Shown one piece after another: positions 1-8,227 of a DNA stretch of 18,101 bases. The position numbers were made by a program, and so were the translations under genes. Under the pieces are notes generated by a model that worked only from the letters and a program-made list of their open reading frames with translations, had not been told where the DNA came from and did no database searches. The stretch covers positions 1 to 18,101 of the forward strand of contig JASJBO010000060.1 in assembly GCA_030066475.1 (NCBI GenBank), in the 5' to 3' direction. Source of the stretch: Myxococcota bacterium. GTDB lineage: Bacteria > Myxococcota_A > UBA9160 > PR03. Position 1 is the first letter of the stretch. The number at the start of each line of letters is the position of its first letter.

Positions 1-7
1 ACTGCAA

Positions 8-22
8 GCGCCCGGAGGGCGC
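8..22 (-). terminator. Possible weak terminator hairpin after the glutamate dehydrogenase gene
   Basis: A perfect inverted repeat, GCGCCC and GGGCGC separated by 3 bases, lies about 35 bases beyond the stop codon of the glutamate dehydrogenase gene. Read on the minus strand, the stem is followed by TTGCAGT, which is only weakly T-rich, so an intrinsic terminator is possible but not a strong match. The hairpin could also belong to the end of a gene that enters from the left. Confidence 0.3.
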
Positions 23-56
23 GCGCAGCGAGCCGTAGGCGAGCGAAGTCCAACAG

Positions 57-3000
57 CTAAGCGCGGAGGCTGCGGAGGCGGGCGGTGACGACGGCGAGGG
101 CGCTCGGGGTGGTGTGGGTCGCGGCGCGGCGCTGGAGCTCCTGGACGCGGGCGAGGGTCTCGGCGTGCGCCGCGAGGAAGTCACGCACGCCGGCCTCGAG
201 GTCGTCGGGCCGGCTCTCGAGCACGGTCTCGGTAATGTGACGCTGGAGGTCGAGCAGCTCCCAGCGCATCTCGACGAGCGCCAGCCGGTCCCAGAGCGCG
301 CGGGCATCGGCCTGGGTGAGGCGTGCGTAGACCCAGTTGATCCCGGTCTGCTCGCCGAGCCGGGCGTAGGTGCGCGCCGCGTCGATGGGCGCCACCGGCG
401 CCCGCTCGCAGACGGGCATGATGTTGAAGCCGCGGTCGACGAGCGGAATGCCCGCGACGTCGGTCGCCAGCTCGGGGGGCAGCCCCTGTTCGAGGAGCCG
501 CTCGCGCCGCGTCTCGAGCTGCTGCGTCTCGCTCGGTGAGAGGTAGTCGCCCAGGGCGCTGCGGAGCACCTCGAAGGCGGCGCTCCAGCGCCCGATGCGA
601 TCGGTGTCCAGGGCGGCGTGGCCGCTGCGCACCAGGTAGCGCGCCGCCTCGCGCACGCCCTCGTCCAGCGCGACCAGGGCGGCGTAGACCACGTTGCGCG
701 GCACACCCGGGTGCTCGAGCAGGCTCCGGCGGTAGCCGGGGGCGCCGAGCACGTCCTCGGCCACCAGCAGGGCCGAGGCGATCTCGGGCACGCCCACGCC
801 GAGCTCGGCGGTGAGGGTCGAGAAGAGCGCCGAGCCGCCCGTGTCGATCAGCCGGTTGACCAGGCAGAGGCCGGTGATCTCGGAGCGCAGGCGATGCGTC
901 GCCAGCGAGTCGGCCAGCTCGTCGCGGAAGCGTTCGGGGAAGTAGGTGCCGTAGAGCGCGCCCAGGTACTCGTGCTGCGGCACGTCGCTCGCGGTCAGCT
1001 CCGCCTGCGCGCGCAGCTTGGCGAGACCGAGCAGCACGGCCAGCTCGGGCCGCGTCAGGCCGATGCCGGCGCCGGCGCGCTCGCTCACGGCGGCGGCGTC
1101 GGGCAGGCCCAGCTCGGACGGCGGCACCTGCGCGAACTCGCAGAGCGACTCGATCGCCAGCAGGAAGCTCTCCGGGCTGCGCTGCGAGCGCAGCTCGTCG
1201 AGCGACAGGGCCTGCGCCTGGCTGCGCGAGTGGGACAGCACGGACTCGCAGGCCACCTCGTCGACGCCGAACAGCAGCTCGCGCCGCTGCTCCGCGTCGA
1301 TGGCGCCCGACCGCACCAGCGGCGCCAGCGCGATCTTGTAGTTGACCTCGTGGTCGGAGAGGTCGACGCCGGCGCTGTTGTCGATGGCGTCGGTGTCGAG
1401 CCGCACCCGGCGCAGCGCGGCCTCGACGCGGGCGGCCTGGGTCAGGCCCAGGTTGCCCCCCTCGCCCACGATCCGCGCCCGCAGCTCGGTGGCGTCGATG
1501 CGCACCGGATCGTTGGCGCGGTCGCCGACGTCGGCGTGGGTCTCGTGCGAGGCCTTGACGTAGGTGCCGATGCCCCCGTTCCAGAGCAGGTCGACCTCCA
1601 TGGCCAGGATCGCGTGCACCAGCTCCTGCCCGGTCAGCTCCTGGGCGTCGGTGCCGAGGCGCTCGCGCAGCGCCTCCGGCACCGGGATGCTCTTCGCGCT
1701 GCGCGGATGCACGCCCCCACCCGGCGAGAGCAGCTCCTCGGCGTAGTCCGCCCAGCTCGAGCGCGGCAGCTCGAACAGGCGCTTGCGCTCCTGCCAGGCG
1801 GCGTCCACGTCGGGATCCGGGTCGAGGAAGATGTGGCGATGGTCGAAGGCGGCGAGCAGCCGGGCGCGGCGCGCCAGCAGCAGGCCGTTGCCGAAGACGT
1901 CGCCCGACATGTCGCCGATGCCGGCCACGGTGTAGGTGTCCTGCTCGGGGTCGATACCGGCATCGGCGAAGTGGTGCTTCACGCACTCCCAGGCGCCGCG
2001 CGCGGTGATGCCGTACTTCTTGTGGTCGTAGCCCTCGGAGCCGCCCGAGGCGAAGGCGTCGCCCAGCCAGAAGCCGCGCTCCTGCGCGATCTCGTTGGCG
2101 GTGTCGGAGAGGTGGGCCGTGCCCTTGTCGGCCGCCACCACCAGATAGGGATCGTCGCCGTCCGGGCAGCGCACGCCCTCGGGCGGGATCACGCCGCCGT
2201 CCGGCGCCAGGTTGTCGGTGACGTCGAGCAGGCTCGCGATGAAGACGCGGTACTGGGCGTCGGCCGCCGCGCGCGCCTCGCCGGACGCGAGCCCGGCGCG
2301 CCGCAGCACGAAGCCCCCCTTGGCGCCGACCGGGACGATCAGCCCGTTCTTGAGCATCTGGGTCGTCATCAGGCCCAGGACCTCGACGCGCACGTCCTCG
2401 GTCCGGTCGCTCCAGCGCAGCCCGCCGCGCGCCACCGGCCCCCCGCGCAGGTGGATGCCCATCATCTCGGTCGAGTGGACGAAGATCTCGCGGTAGGGGA
2501 CCACGCCGGTCAGGCCGCCCACGGCCTGCGGTTCGATCTTGAAGACGATGCGGTGCGGCTCGCGACGCGGCGCGAAGAAGTTGGTGCGCAGCGTGGCGCC
2601 GATCAGGTCGAAGAAGGCCAGCAGCGCGCGGTCCTCGTTGAGCGCCGCGATCCGGTCGCGGTAGCGCTCGAAGGAGTCGCGCAGGGAATGCACCCGCTCG
2701 CTGCGCTCGTCTTCGGCGAGGGCGGGGTCGTGGAGCGCCTCGAAGTACTGGACCAGCACGCGCACCGCGAGCGGGTTCTCGAGCAGCACGCCGCGCAGGA
2801 ACGGGCGCGAGAGCGTGCTCTGGATCTGCATGAAGTACTCGAGGTAGGCCCGCAAGCAGTCCACCTGGCGCCAGTCGAGGCCCGCGCCGAGCACCAGCGC
2901 GTTGAGCTCGTCGCTCGGCACCTCGCCGGTGAAGGCGGCCGCCAGTGCCTCGGCCAGGCGCGGCGCGATCGCGTCGAGATCGGCCTGGTCGGCGCCCAGC

Positions 3001-4832
3001 GGCAGGATGCGGAGCGACTCGATCGCCGCGGCCGGACGTCCCGCCGGCTCCACCACGGAGAGCTGGGCGTCGACGACGCGCACGCCGAAGCGGTCCGCGA
3101 CCTGCATGACGTCGGACAGCAGCGGGGGCTCGGCCAGCACCATGCGCAGGGTCGCGGTGGCGCGCTCGTCGTCGCCATCGTCGAAGTAGAAGGTGAACTG
3201 CGGGCGGCCGGTGGCGGCCAGCGCCTCGAGTGCCTCGACGTCGCGCACCGCGTCGAGCGGCTGGGTGCGCGCGCGCAGCGCTTCCGGGAAGGCGTTCTCG
3301 TAGCGGGCGGCCAGCTCGGGGGCGGAGGCCTCGCCGAAGCGCCGGCGCAGGGCCTCGTCGAGCTGGTCCTCCCAGGGCGAGCACAGCGCGCGGATCTCTT
3401 CGGCGAGCGCGGCCTCGTCGGGCTCGAGCCGGTGCCCCTCGGCCGCGGTGCTGAAGCAGTGGACCACCGCGGTGCCCTCGTCGACCAGGGTCGTGCGGTC
3501 GTCGAAGTAGCTGGCGCCGGTGCGCTGCCCGAGCAGGCGGCGGATGCCGACGCGCAGGTCCTCGCGGTAGTGCTCGCGCGGCAGCACGACGGCGGTGTAG
3601 AGGGTGCGTCCGTGCGGGTGGGTGCGCAGGATCAGGCGCGCCAGCTTCGAGCCGGTGACTTCGAGCAGGTCGCGCAGCAGGCCCTCGAGCTCGTCGGGCG
3701 GCGCCGCCACCACCAGCTCGATCGGCAGCGAATCGAAGGCGGTGACGACCGCCTTGTGGTCGTGGGCGCCGCGGGTGACGCCCATGCGCTCCAGCACCTC
3801 GGCCAGGCGCGCCGACAACAGCGGGATCTGCGAGCCCGGCGTGCGGAGCACGGTGAGCGTGAACAGTCCCACCACGATCATGAAGCCCGTGACGCGGCCC
3901 TCGGCGTCGTGCTCCTTCACGGTCAGCCGGTCGAGCCGGCCGTGGCGGTGGATGCGCGACTCCATGCGCGACTTGCTCATCAGGATGATGCGAGGGTCAT
4001 CGAGCTCGTCGCGCAGGTCGTCGGGAATCCCGTCGCCCCGCTGCGGCTCCGCCAGGCGGCTCGAGGCGTCGTCGCGCCACATGCCGAGCCCGGTGCCGGG
4101 GACGATCTGCACCTCGCGCTCGCCGTCGACCTGCGTCACGCGGTAGCGCCGCATCCCGACGAACACGAAGCGGCCGTCGACGAGCCAGGAGAGGAAGCTC
4201 TGAATGCGCGCGGCGCGCTCGGGCCCGCCTTCGAGCGCCGGGCCCGCGTACTCGAGATTGGCGAGCAGCTCGCGCATGGCCCGGATCATGCGCCGGTGGT
4301 CGTCGGTCACGTCGCGCGACCAGCCCATCGCCTCGCGCACGCCGCGCTCGAGCGCGCCGAGCTGCTCGCCCGTGAGCCGCGGCGCGCACTCGATGTAGAC
4401 GTAGGACTCGCGCTGGCCGGCCTCTGAGGTGGGATCGGACTCGATGCCCGCGAGCCGCCCGGCCTCGTCGCGCTTCACGCGCAGGATCGGGTGGATCGCG
4501 ACGCGCTCCTGGACGCCCAGGCGCTCGAGGACGAGGTGGATGGTGTCGACGATGAAGGGATGGTCGTCCTGGAGGATCTCGAGCACGGTGTGCCCGGGGC
4601 GATCGTCCGGATTGCGCACACGCAGCCGGATCTCGCCGGGCTGGCGCTCGGCGGTCCACTCGAAGGCCTCGAGCAGCAGGCGGGCCAGCAGGTCGGCGCC
4701 GCCGGCCGGGTGGGTGCCGACCCCGTGCAGCACGTTCGCCCCGAAGCGGGCAAACAGCTCGCGGCGGTCCTGCGGCAGCTTTCCGCCGGCGGCCTGGATG
4801 ATGCGTTCACCCTGGTCGGTTGCGGGTCTCAT
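57..4832 (-). CDS. NAD-dependent glutamate dehydrogenase, large (180-kDa) class
   Basis: This cytoplasmic enzyme oxidises L-glutamate to 2-oxoglutarate and ammonia with NAD+, which lets the cell use glutamate and related amino acids as a carbon source. The 1591-residue length is normal for the large single-chain class (called GdhB in Pseudomonas and GdhZ in Caulobacter). The first ~650 residues form the long N-terminal regulatory part with ACT-like segments. The catalytic core shows RGGLRWSDR (802-810), the lysine-containing GAKGGF (836-841), DKGTAHLSDTANE (902-914), the nucleotide-binding GIGDMSGDVFGNG (971-983), NGGIGTYVK (1085-1093) and EGGNLGLTQ (1124-1132), and a helical C-terminal region follows. 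All key motifs are intact and no frameshift is visible. The ATG at 4832 has no Shine-Dalgarno sequence, and a -10-like TACACT sits 9 bases upstream, so the mRNA may be nearly leaderless. The gene is divergent from the lipoprotein gene at 4885 and appears to be transcribed alone. Confidence 0.96.
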   Translation of the reverse strand: MRPATDQGERIIQAAGGKLPQDRRELFARFGANVLHGVGTHPAGGADLLARLLLEAFEWTAERQPGEIRLRVRNPDDRPGHTVLEILQDDHPFIVDTIHLVLERLGVQERVAIHPILRVKRDEAGRLAGIESDPTSEAGQRESYVYIECAPRLTGEQLGALERGVREAMGWSRDVTDDHRRMIRAMRELLANLEYAGPALEGGPERAARIQSFLSWLVDGRFVFVGMRRYRVTQVDGEREVQIVPGTGLGMWRDDASSRLAEPQRGDGIPDDLRDELDDPRIILMSKSRMESRIHRHGRLDRLTVKEHDAEGRVTGFMIVVGLFTLTVLRTPGSQIPLLSARLAEVLERMGVTRGAHDHKAVVTAFDSLPIELVVAAPPDELEGLLRDLLEVTGSKLARLILRTHPHGRTLYTAVVLPREHYREDLRVGIRRLLGQRTGASYFDDRTTLVDEGTAVVHCFSTAAEGHRLEPDEAALAEEIRALCSPWEDQLDEALRRRFGEASAPELAARYENAFPEALRARTQPLDAVRDVEALEALAATGRPQFTFYFDDGDDERATATLRMVLAEPPLLSDVMQVADRFGVRVVDAQLSVVEPAGRPAAAIESLRILPLGADQADLDAIAPRLAEALAAAFTGEVPSDELNALVLGAGLDWRQVDCLRAYLEYFMQIQSTLSRPFLRGVLLENPLAVRVLVQYFEALHDPALAEDERSERVHSLRDSFERYRDRIAALNEDRALLAFFDLIGATLRTNFFAPRREPHRIVFKIEPQAVGGLTGVVPYREIFVHSTEMMGIHLRGGPVARGGLRWSDRTEDVRVEVLGLMTTQMLKNGLIVPVGAKGGFVLRRAGLASGEARAAADAQYRVFIASLLDVTDNLAPDGGVIPPEGVRCPDGDDPYLVVAADKGTAHLSDTANEIAQERGFWLGDAFASGGSEGYDHKKYGITARGAWECVKHHFADAGIDPEQDTYTVAGIGDMSGDVFGNGLLLARRARLLAAFDHRHIFLDPDPDVDAAWQERKRLFELPRSSWADYAEELLSPGGGVHPRSAKSIPVPEALRERLGTDAQELTGQELVHAILAMEVDLLWNGGIGTYVKASHETHADVGDRANDPVRIDATELRARIVGEGGNLGLTQAARVEAALRRVRLDTDAIDNSAGVDLSDHEVNYKIALAPLVRSGAIDAEQRRELLFGVDEVACESVLSHSRSQAQALSLDELRSQRSPESFLLAIESLCEFAQVPPSELGLPDAAAVSERAGAGIGLTRPELAVLLGLAKLRAQAELTASDVPQHEYLGALYGTYFPERFRDELADSLATHRLRSEITGLCLVNRLIDTGGSALFSTLTAELGVGVPEIASALLVAEDVLGAPGYRRSLLEHPGVPRNVVYAALVALDEGVREAARYLVRSGHAALDTDRIGRWSAAFEVLRSALGDYLSPSETQQLETRRERLLEQGLPPELATDVAGIPLVDRGFNIMPVCERAPVAPIDAARTYARLGEQTGINWVYARLTQADARALWDRLALVEMRWELLDLQRHITETVLESRPDDLEAGVRDFLAAHAETLARVQELQRRAATHTTPSALAVVTARLRSLRA

Positions 4833-4840
4833 GCGCGGCG

Positions 4841-4847
4841 TAGTGTA
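4841..4847. promoter_or_regulatory. Candidate shared, symmetric -10 element of a divergent promoter
   Basis: The heptamer TAGTGTA reads TAGTGT on the plus strand and TACACT on the minus strand, and both fit the bacterial -10 pattern TANNNT. It sits in the 52-base gap between the glutamate dehydrogenase gene (minus) and the lipoprotein gene (plus). On the minus strand it would start RNA about 3 bases before the dehydrogenase ATG; on the plus strand it would give a leader of about 30 bases. A TTGCGG at 4820-4825 could serve as a plus-strand -35, but at a short 15-base spacing. This is inferred from the sequence pattern only. Confidence 0.3.
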
Positions 4848-4884
4848 GCCTCAAGCCGCCGCCACGGGGCGCCGACGACGCTGG

Positions 4885-5433
4885 GTGATGTGTCGAACGA
4901 GCCCGGCCGTTGCCCTCTTCCTCTTGCTCGCGACGATGGGCTGCTGGTCCCCGGATCCCTCTGCGCGGGACGCGGCCGTCGTCGTCCGCGCTCCCGAGTT
5001 CGCGCGGGTCGGCTACGTCGTGGAGGGCGGCACCGAGGCGTTCGAGAAGAAGCGCAGCCTGCCGGGATCGACGCGGCTCCAGTACCGCTTCCAGGGCCGC
5101 TGCAACGGCAGGCGCAGCTTCGGGACCTCGACGCTGGCGGTCGACCGCGAGAGCGCCCTCACGGCGTGGCTCAGCTACCGGATGCTGGCTCCGATCACCC
5201 AGCGCATGCTGCCCGACGACGCCGTGCTGCGGGACGTCGCGGACGGCTTCGCCTGGGGCGACGAGTCGTCCCATCAGACGCTCCTGCGCGGCGGTGTCCC
5301 GCGCGGCACGATCTTCCACGGCCGCCGCGGCGACAAGCTGTTCCTGTTCGTGGCGCGCGACGTCTACTTTCCCGACGGCCAGGGCCTGGGCCGCTTCCTC
5401 GGGCCGCACCTCGCGGCGCTCGAGAGGTACTGA
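4885..5433 (+). CDS. Putative exported lipoprotein of unknown function
   Basis: This 182-residue protein has a short charged start, a hydrophobic stretch and a cysteine in a lipobox-like setting (LLLATMGC, about residues 13-20), so it is probably exported and may be lipid-anchored. The match to the usual L-A/S-G/A-C box is imperfect because methionine is at -2. I do not recognise the remaining ~160 residues; they are rich in charged residues, with a basic middle and an aromatic region around DKLFLFVARDVYFPDG. Two adjacent starts are possible, GTG at 4885 and ATG at 4888; neither has a clear ribosome binding site. The stop lies 26 bases before the proposed start of the membrane protein at 5460, so the two may be co-transcribed and act together at the cell envelope. 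Confidence 0.75.
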   Translation: MMCRTSPAVALFLLLATMGCWSPDPSARDAAVVVRAPEFARVGYVVEGGTEAFEKKRSLPGSTRLQYRFQGRCNGRRSFGTSTLAVDRESALTAWLSYRMLAPITQRMLPDDAVLRDVADGFAWGDESSHQTLLRGGVPRGTIFHGRRGDKLFLFVARDVYFPDGQGLGRFLGPHLAALERY

Positions 5434-5459
5434 CGCGCCCCGGGCGGTATGGTTGCGTC

Positions 5460-6518
5460 GTGGAAGCGGCTCGCGGAGAACCCGCCCCGGCCTCCTCGGC
5501 AGAGGACCGCATCTTGCGCGCCCTCCCGGTGTCTCCGATCTGGGCCGGACTGGGGGTCGGCGCGGGGGTCTTCGCGCTCTACCTGGCGAGCGGCCTGGCG
5601 CTGGACGCATGGCGCCCGACGGCGCCGCCGGGAACGCCGCCGTGGCGCATCCCCGACGTCCGCGAGGTGCTGCTGCTCTCGGTGCTGCTCGGCGGCGCGC
5701 TGGCTGCCGAGCCCCTCGCGCGGCGCAACGCGATCCGCCTGCTCGAGACGCTGCGACCGTCGATCCGCGGCGGCGACCAGGAGGCCGAGGGCTGGCAGCG
5801 CCGGATGCTCGAGCGCCACGCGACTCCGCGCCGCGCCTGCATGCTCCTCGGTGCCGTCGGAGGGGTCTGGGTCTCGATCGCGACCGACCCCGAGCCCTTT
5901 GCGATCTCGGGGCCCCGCGCCCACGAGGATCTCTGGCAGGCCGGCGTCAACCTGTTCGTGTGCCTGTTCTTCAGCCGCGCGATCTACGCGACGCTGTTCA
6001 TCGCGCGCCGCTGCACGCTGCTGGCGCGCGATGGGATCGAGGTCGACCTGCTGGACCTCGAGCCGCTCCGCGAATTCACGCGCTTCGGGCTGCGCACGGC
6101 CACGCTGTGGGTGGTGGGCGGATCGGTCGTGGCGCTGTTCTTCCTGAACTGGGGCTTCAGCATCTACACGGCCATCGGAGTCGCGGGCACGCTGGGCATC
6201 GCCTCGGCCATCGTGCTGCGACCGGTGCGCGCCGTCCAGCAGCGGATCCGCGCCGAGAAGCGCGCCGCGCTCGACCAGCTGAACCGCGCGCTGCGCCGCG
6301 ATCGCGCCCTAGTGCTCGACGGGGCGGGCAGCGGAGCCGGGGAGGCCGCGGCGCGCCTGCCGGGCCTGCTCGCCTACCGCGACTTCCTGACCGCGGTTCC
6401 CGAGTGGCCCTTCGACCTCTCCACCTCGCTGCGCTCCGCGCTGCTGCTGGCCGTGGCAGTGGGCTCGTGGCTGGGGGGCGCGGTGGTGGAGCGGCTGCTC
6501 GGGGCGGCGCTCGACTAG
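5460..6518 (+). CDS. Multi-pass membrane protein of unknown function
   Basis: About 352 residues with seven predicted membrane segments, roughly at 26-48, 68-85, 125-142, 160-182, 213-230, 232-253 and 323-345. The segment at 255-282 is charged and helical (RPVRAVQQRIRAEKR) and is probably cytoplasmic. A conserved-looking end follows it, with EWPFDLSTSLR before the last helix. No transporter, enzyme or channel signature is recognisable. The paired helices at 213-253 followed by an Arg/Lys-rich helix recall the general shape of a mechanosensitive-type pore, but I see no MscS motif. The open frame extends much further upstream through the antisense of other genes. GTG at 5460 is chosen because it clears the lipoprotein stop and leaves a short cytoplasmic N-terminus; TTG at 5514 is the alternative. 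The stop overlaps that of the convergent beta-helix gene by 4 bases. Confidence 0.8.
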   Translation: MEAARGEPAPASSAEDRILRALPVSPIWAGLGVGAGVFALYLASGLALDAWRPTAPPGTPPWRIPDVREVLLLSVLLGGALAAEPLARRNAIRLLETLRPSIRGGDQEAEGWQRRMLERHATPRRACMLLGAVGGVWVSIATDPEPFAISGPRAHEDLWQAGVNLFVCLFFSRAIYATLFIARRCTLLARDGIEVDLLDLEPLREFTRFGLRTATLWVVGGSVVALFFLNWGFSIYTAIGVAGTLGIASAIVLRPVRAVQQRIRAEKRAALDQLNRALRRDRALVLDGAGSGAGEAAARLPGLLAYRDFLTAVPEWPFDLSTSLRSALLLAVAVGSWLGGAVVERLLGAALD

Positions 6519-8044
6519 TCGCCGCGCCGCGGCAGCCGACGCAGCGACAGCCACCCCACGACGAGCGCGCCGACGCCGCGGAGCAGCCCGCGGTCGGGCT
6601 CGGGCACCTCGACGCTGCCCCGGTCGCAGATTGCCGTTCCGTCTCCGTCCCCGTCCTGCGGTCGCGGCTCGCCTCGCTGGTCGACGGCCAGCTCGCCCCC
6701 GCCCGGGAAGAGGCAGCCCGTCTCGGGTCCCGAGTCGATTGCCGCGCTTCCCGGGAGCGGCAGGTGGGTGTGCGTCGGTCCGCCGTTGTTGTCGAGGGAC
6801 GCGAGGCGCGCTTCGAAGCCGATCAGGTCCCCGATCGCACTGGTGACCGTGCAGTTGCTGCCGAGGTCCTGGACCAGGTTGTATCCGCGGGAGTCGACGG
6901 TCCCCGAGCAGTCGCTCGGCGCGACGACGACCGACCCCGCGAGGTTGTCGGCCAGGACCGATCTCTCGATGTGCATCGCATCGGGGAGACTGTGCAGCCC
7001 GCCGCCGCCGAACTTCGATTCGTTCGCTGCGATCGTGACGTTCACGAACTCGCCGGGGACGCTCGAGACGGCATCCACGCCGCCGCCGGCGCCCCCCAGG
7101 GAGCGGTTCTCCGAGAGGGTGCTGTTCACGGCGCGCGCGAAGCTCCCGCCGATCGCACGCAGGCCGCCGCCGTTGCTGTCGGCCGTGTTGCGTGTGATCG
7201 AGCTGGCGACGATCGTGAGCTCGGCGAAGGACCCGATGTGGATGCCTCCACCGGCTCCGCCGCGCGTGAAGCCGCCGGATGCCAGCACCTCGAGCGCTTC
7301 GTTGTTGCGGACCCGGACGTCCCGGAGCGTCGCGACCGCCCCGGGGCTGAGGACCCGATGCGCGAGGTGGAGGCCGCCGCCCAGGGACGCCGCGTTGTAG
7401 GCGATGTCGCAGCGCTCCACGCTCAGCCTCGCCTCGCCGGCCTCGGTCCCGAAGTTGTCGATGCCCCCGCCCGCGCCTGTCAGGGTGTCCGCCGTGTCGG
7501 TGGCCTCGTTGTCGGTGATGACGCAGTCCGTGAGGCTCAGCTGGCCGCGATTCCGGATGCCGGCGCCCCCTTCCGACACCACGAATCCGTCTCGCAGGTG
7601 GACGAGCTGGAGGGAGACGTTCGCTCCGGGATGGACGTCGAACACGCGATCGAGTCCCGCTCCGCTCACGACGACCACGGTGTCCGGGAGCGACGGAGCC
7701 ATCGACACCGAGCCCAGCAGGTCGAGATCTCCCGTCGCCCCCTCGTCTTCGCCGGCCCCCACGATCCTGATCGAGAACCAGGCAGAGGCAAGCGTGATCA
7801 GATCGGACCCGGCGCTGGCGTTCGACTCCATGATCGCGGCCCGCAACGTGCAGGTCACGGTCGTGGGCGGCGGCGCCGGAGGGGACGGATAGGAGATGCC
7901 CACGACGTCGCACACGCCGTTGCCCGGGATCACGTCCGGCAGGTCCTGGGGAAACGGCACCACGAAGTTGATGCCCGCGGCCGGCCCTGACAGTGTCAGC
8001 CCGGCGACTCCAACCATCCACAAGGCCCCGCCCGCTCGCTTCAT
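6515..8044 (-). CDS. Exported beta-helix protein with CSLREA-like motif, choice-of-anchor-Q region and PEP-CTERM-like tail
   Basis: This 509-residue surface or extracellular protein begins with a signal peptide (residues 1-23, MKRAGGALWMVGVAGLTLSG). A CSLREA-like motif, CTLRAAIMESNAS, lies at 65-77. A long right-handed beta-helix region (about 120-415) is built from repeats of the type GGGI-N-G-...-V-T-N-N, as in polymorphic outer membrane-type and pectate-lyase-like proteins. The region 417-478 (LDNNGGPTHTHLPLPGSAAIDSG, then AVDQRG.PRP and DRGSVE) is the ending typical of choice-of-anchor-Q proteins. The tail has VPEP (489-492), a hydrophobic helix and an Arg-rich end (LRRLPRR), as in PEP-CTERM sorting signals cut by exosortases. 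No enzymatic active site is evident, so adhesion or a structural role is likely. ATG at 8044 is preferred over upstream starts because GGGAG lies 7 bases before it and the signal peptide begins there. Confidence 0.88.
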   Translation of the reverse strand: MKRAGGALWMVGVAGLTLSGPAAGINFVVPFPQDLPDVIPGNGVCDVVGISYPSPPAPPPTTVTCTLRAAIMESNASAGSDLITLASAWFSIRIVGAGEDEGATGDLDLLGSVSMAPSLPDTVVVVSGAGLDRVFDVHPGANVSLQLVHLRDGFVVSEGGAGIRNRGQLSLTDCVITDNEATDTADTLTGAGGGIDNFGTEAGEARLSVERCDIAYNAASLGGGLHLAHRVLSPGAVATLRDVRVRNNEALEVLASGGFTRGGAGGGIHIGSFAELTIVASSITRNTADSNGGGLRAIGGSFARAVNSTLSENRSLGGAGGGVDAVSSVPGEFVNVTIAANESKFGGGGLHSLPDAMHIERSVLADNLAGSVVVAPSDCSGTVDSRGYNLVQDLGSNCTVTSAIGDLIGFEARLASLDNNGGPTHTHLPLPGSAAIDSGPETGCLFPGGGELAVDQRGEPRPQDGDGDGTAICDRGSVEVPEPDRGLLRGVGALVVGWLSLRRLPRRGD

Positions 8045-8063
8045 TCCCGCGCTCCCAGCGGCA

Positions 8064-8076
8064 TCGGTCGCACCGA
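8064..8076. promoter_or_regulatory. Inverted repeat in the leader of the beta-helix gene
   Basis: The arms TCGGT and ACCGA are exact reverse complements around a 3-base centre, 20-32 bases upstream of the beta-helix protein's ATG. It could be an operator half-site pair or a small leader hairpin next to the ribosome binding site. The rest of the 183-base gap (8045-8227) holds no other gene. It does contain a GC-rich palindrome, GGGCTGGAGCCC, at 8111-8122, of unknown significance. Confidence 0.25.
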
Positions 8077-8227
8077 CCTCGTGCCTACGCACAGCAAGGC
8101 GCGTGCCGTTGGGCTGGAGCCCGGCGCGCGCGCAGGGGCGAGCGGGCGGGAGCGGTGCGTCAGGGTGTCCCACCGCCGTGCGGCTGAAGCCCCGGCCTCC
8201 ACGATCTCGGGCCGTATCGGGCGGCGC

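Noticed and set aside
618..4427. A plus-strand open frame of 1269 codons antisense to the glutamate dehydrogenase gene
   Set aside because: It lies opposite a fully conserved enzyme gene, its translation is rich in A, R, H, Q and V with no recognisable domain, and very high GC content removes stop codons from antisense frames. It is a shadow.
5460..6518. Assignment of the seven-helix protein as an MscS-type mechanosensitive channel
   Set aside because: Only the general shape suggests it. The glycine/alanine-rich pore helix and the beta domain that follows in MscS are not seen.
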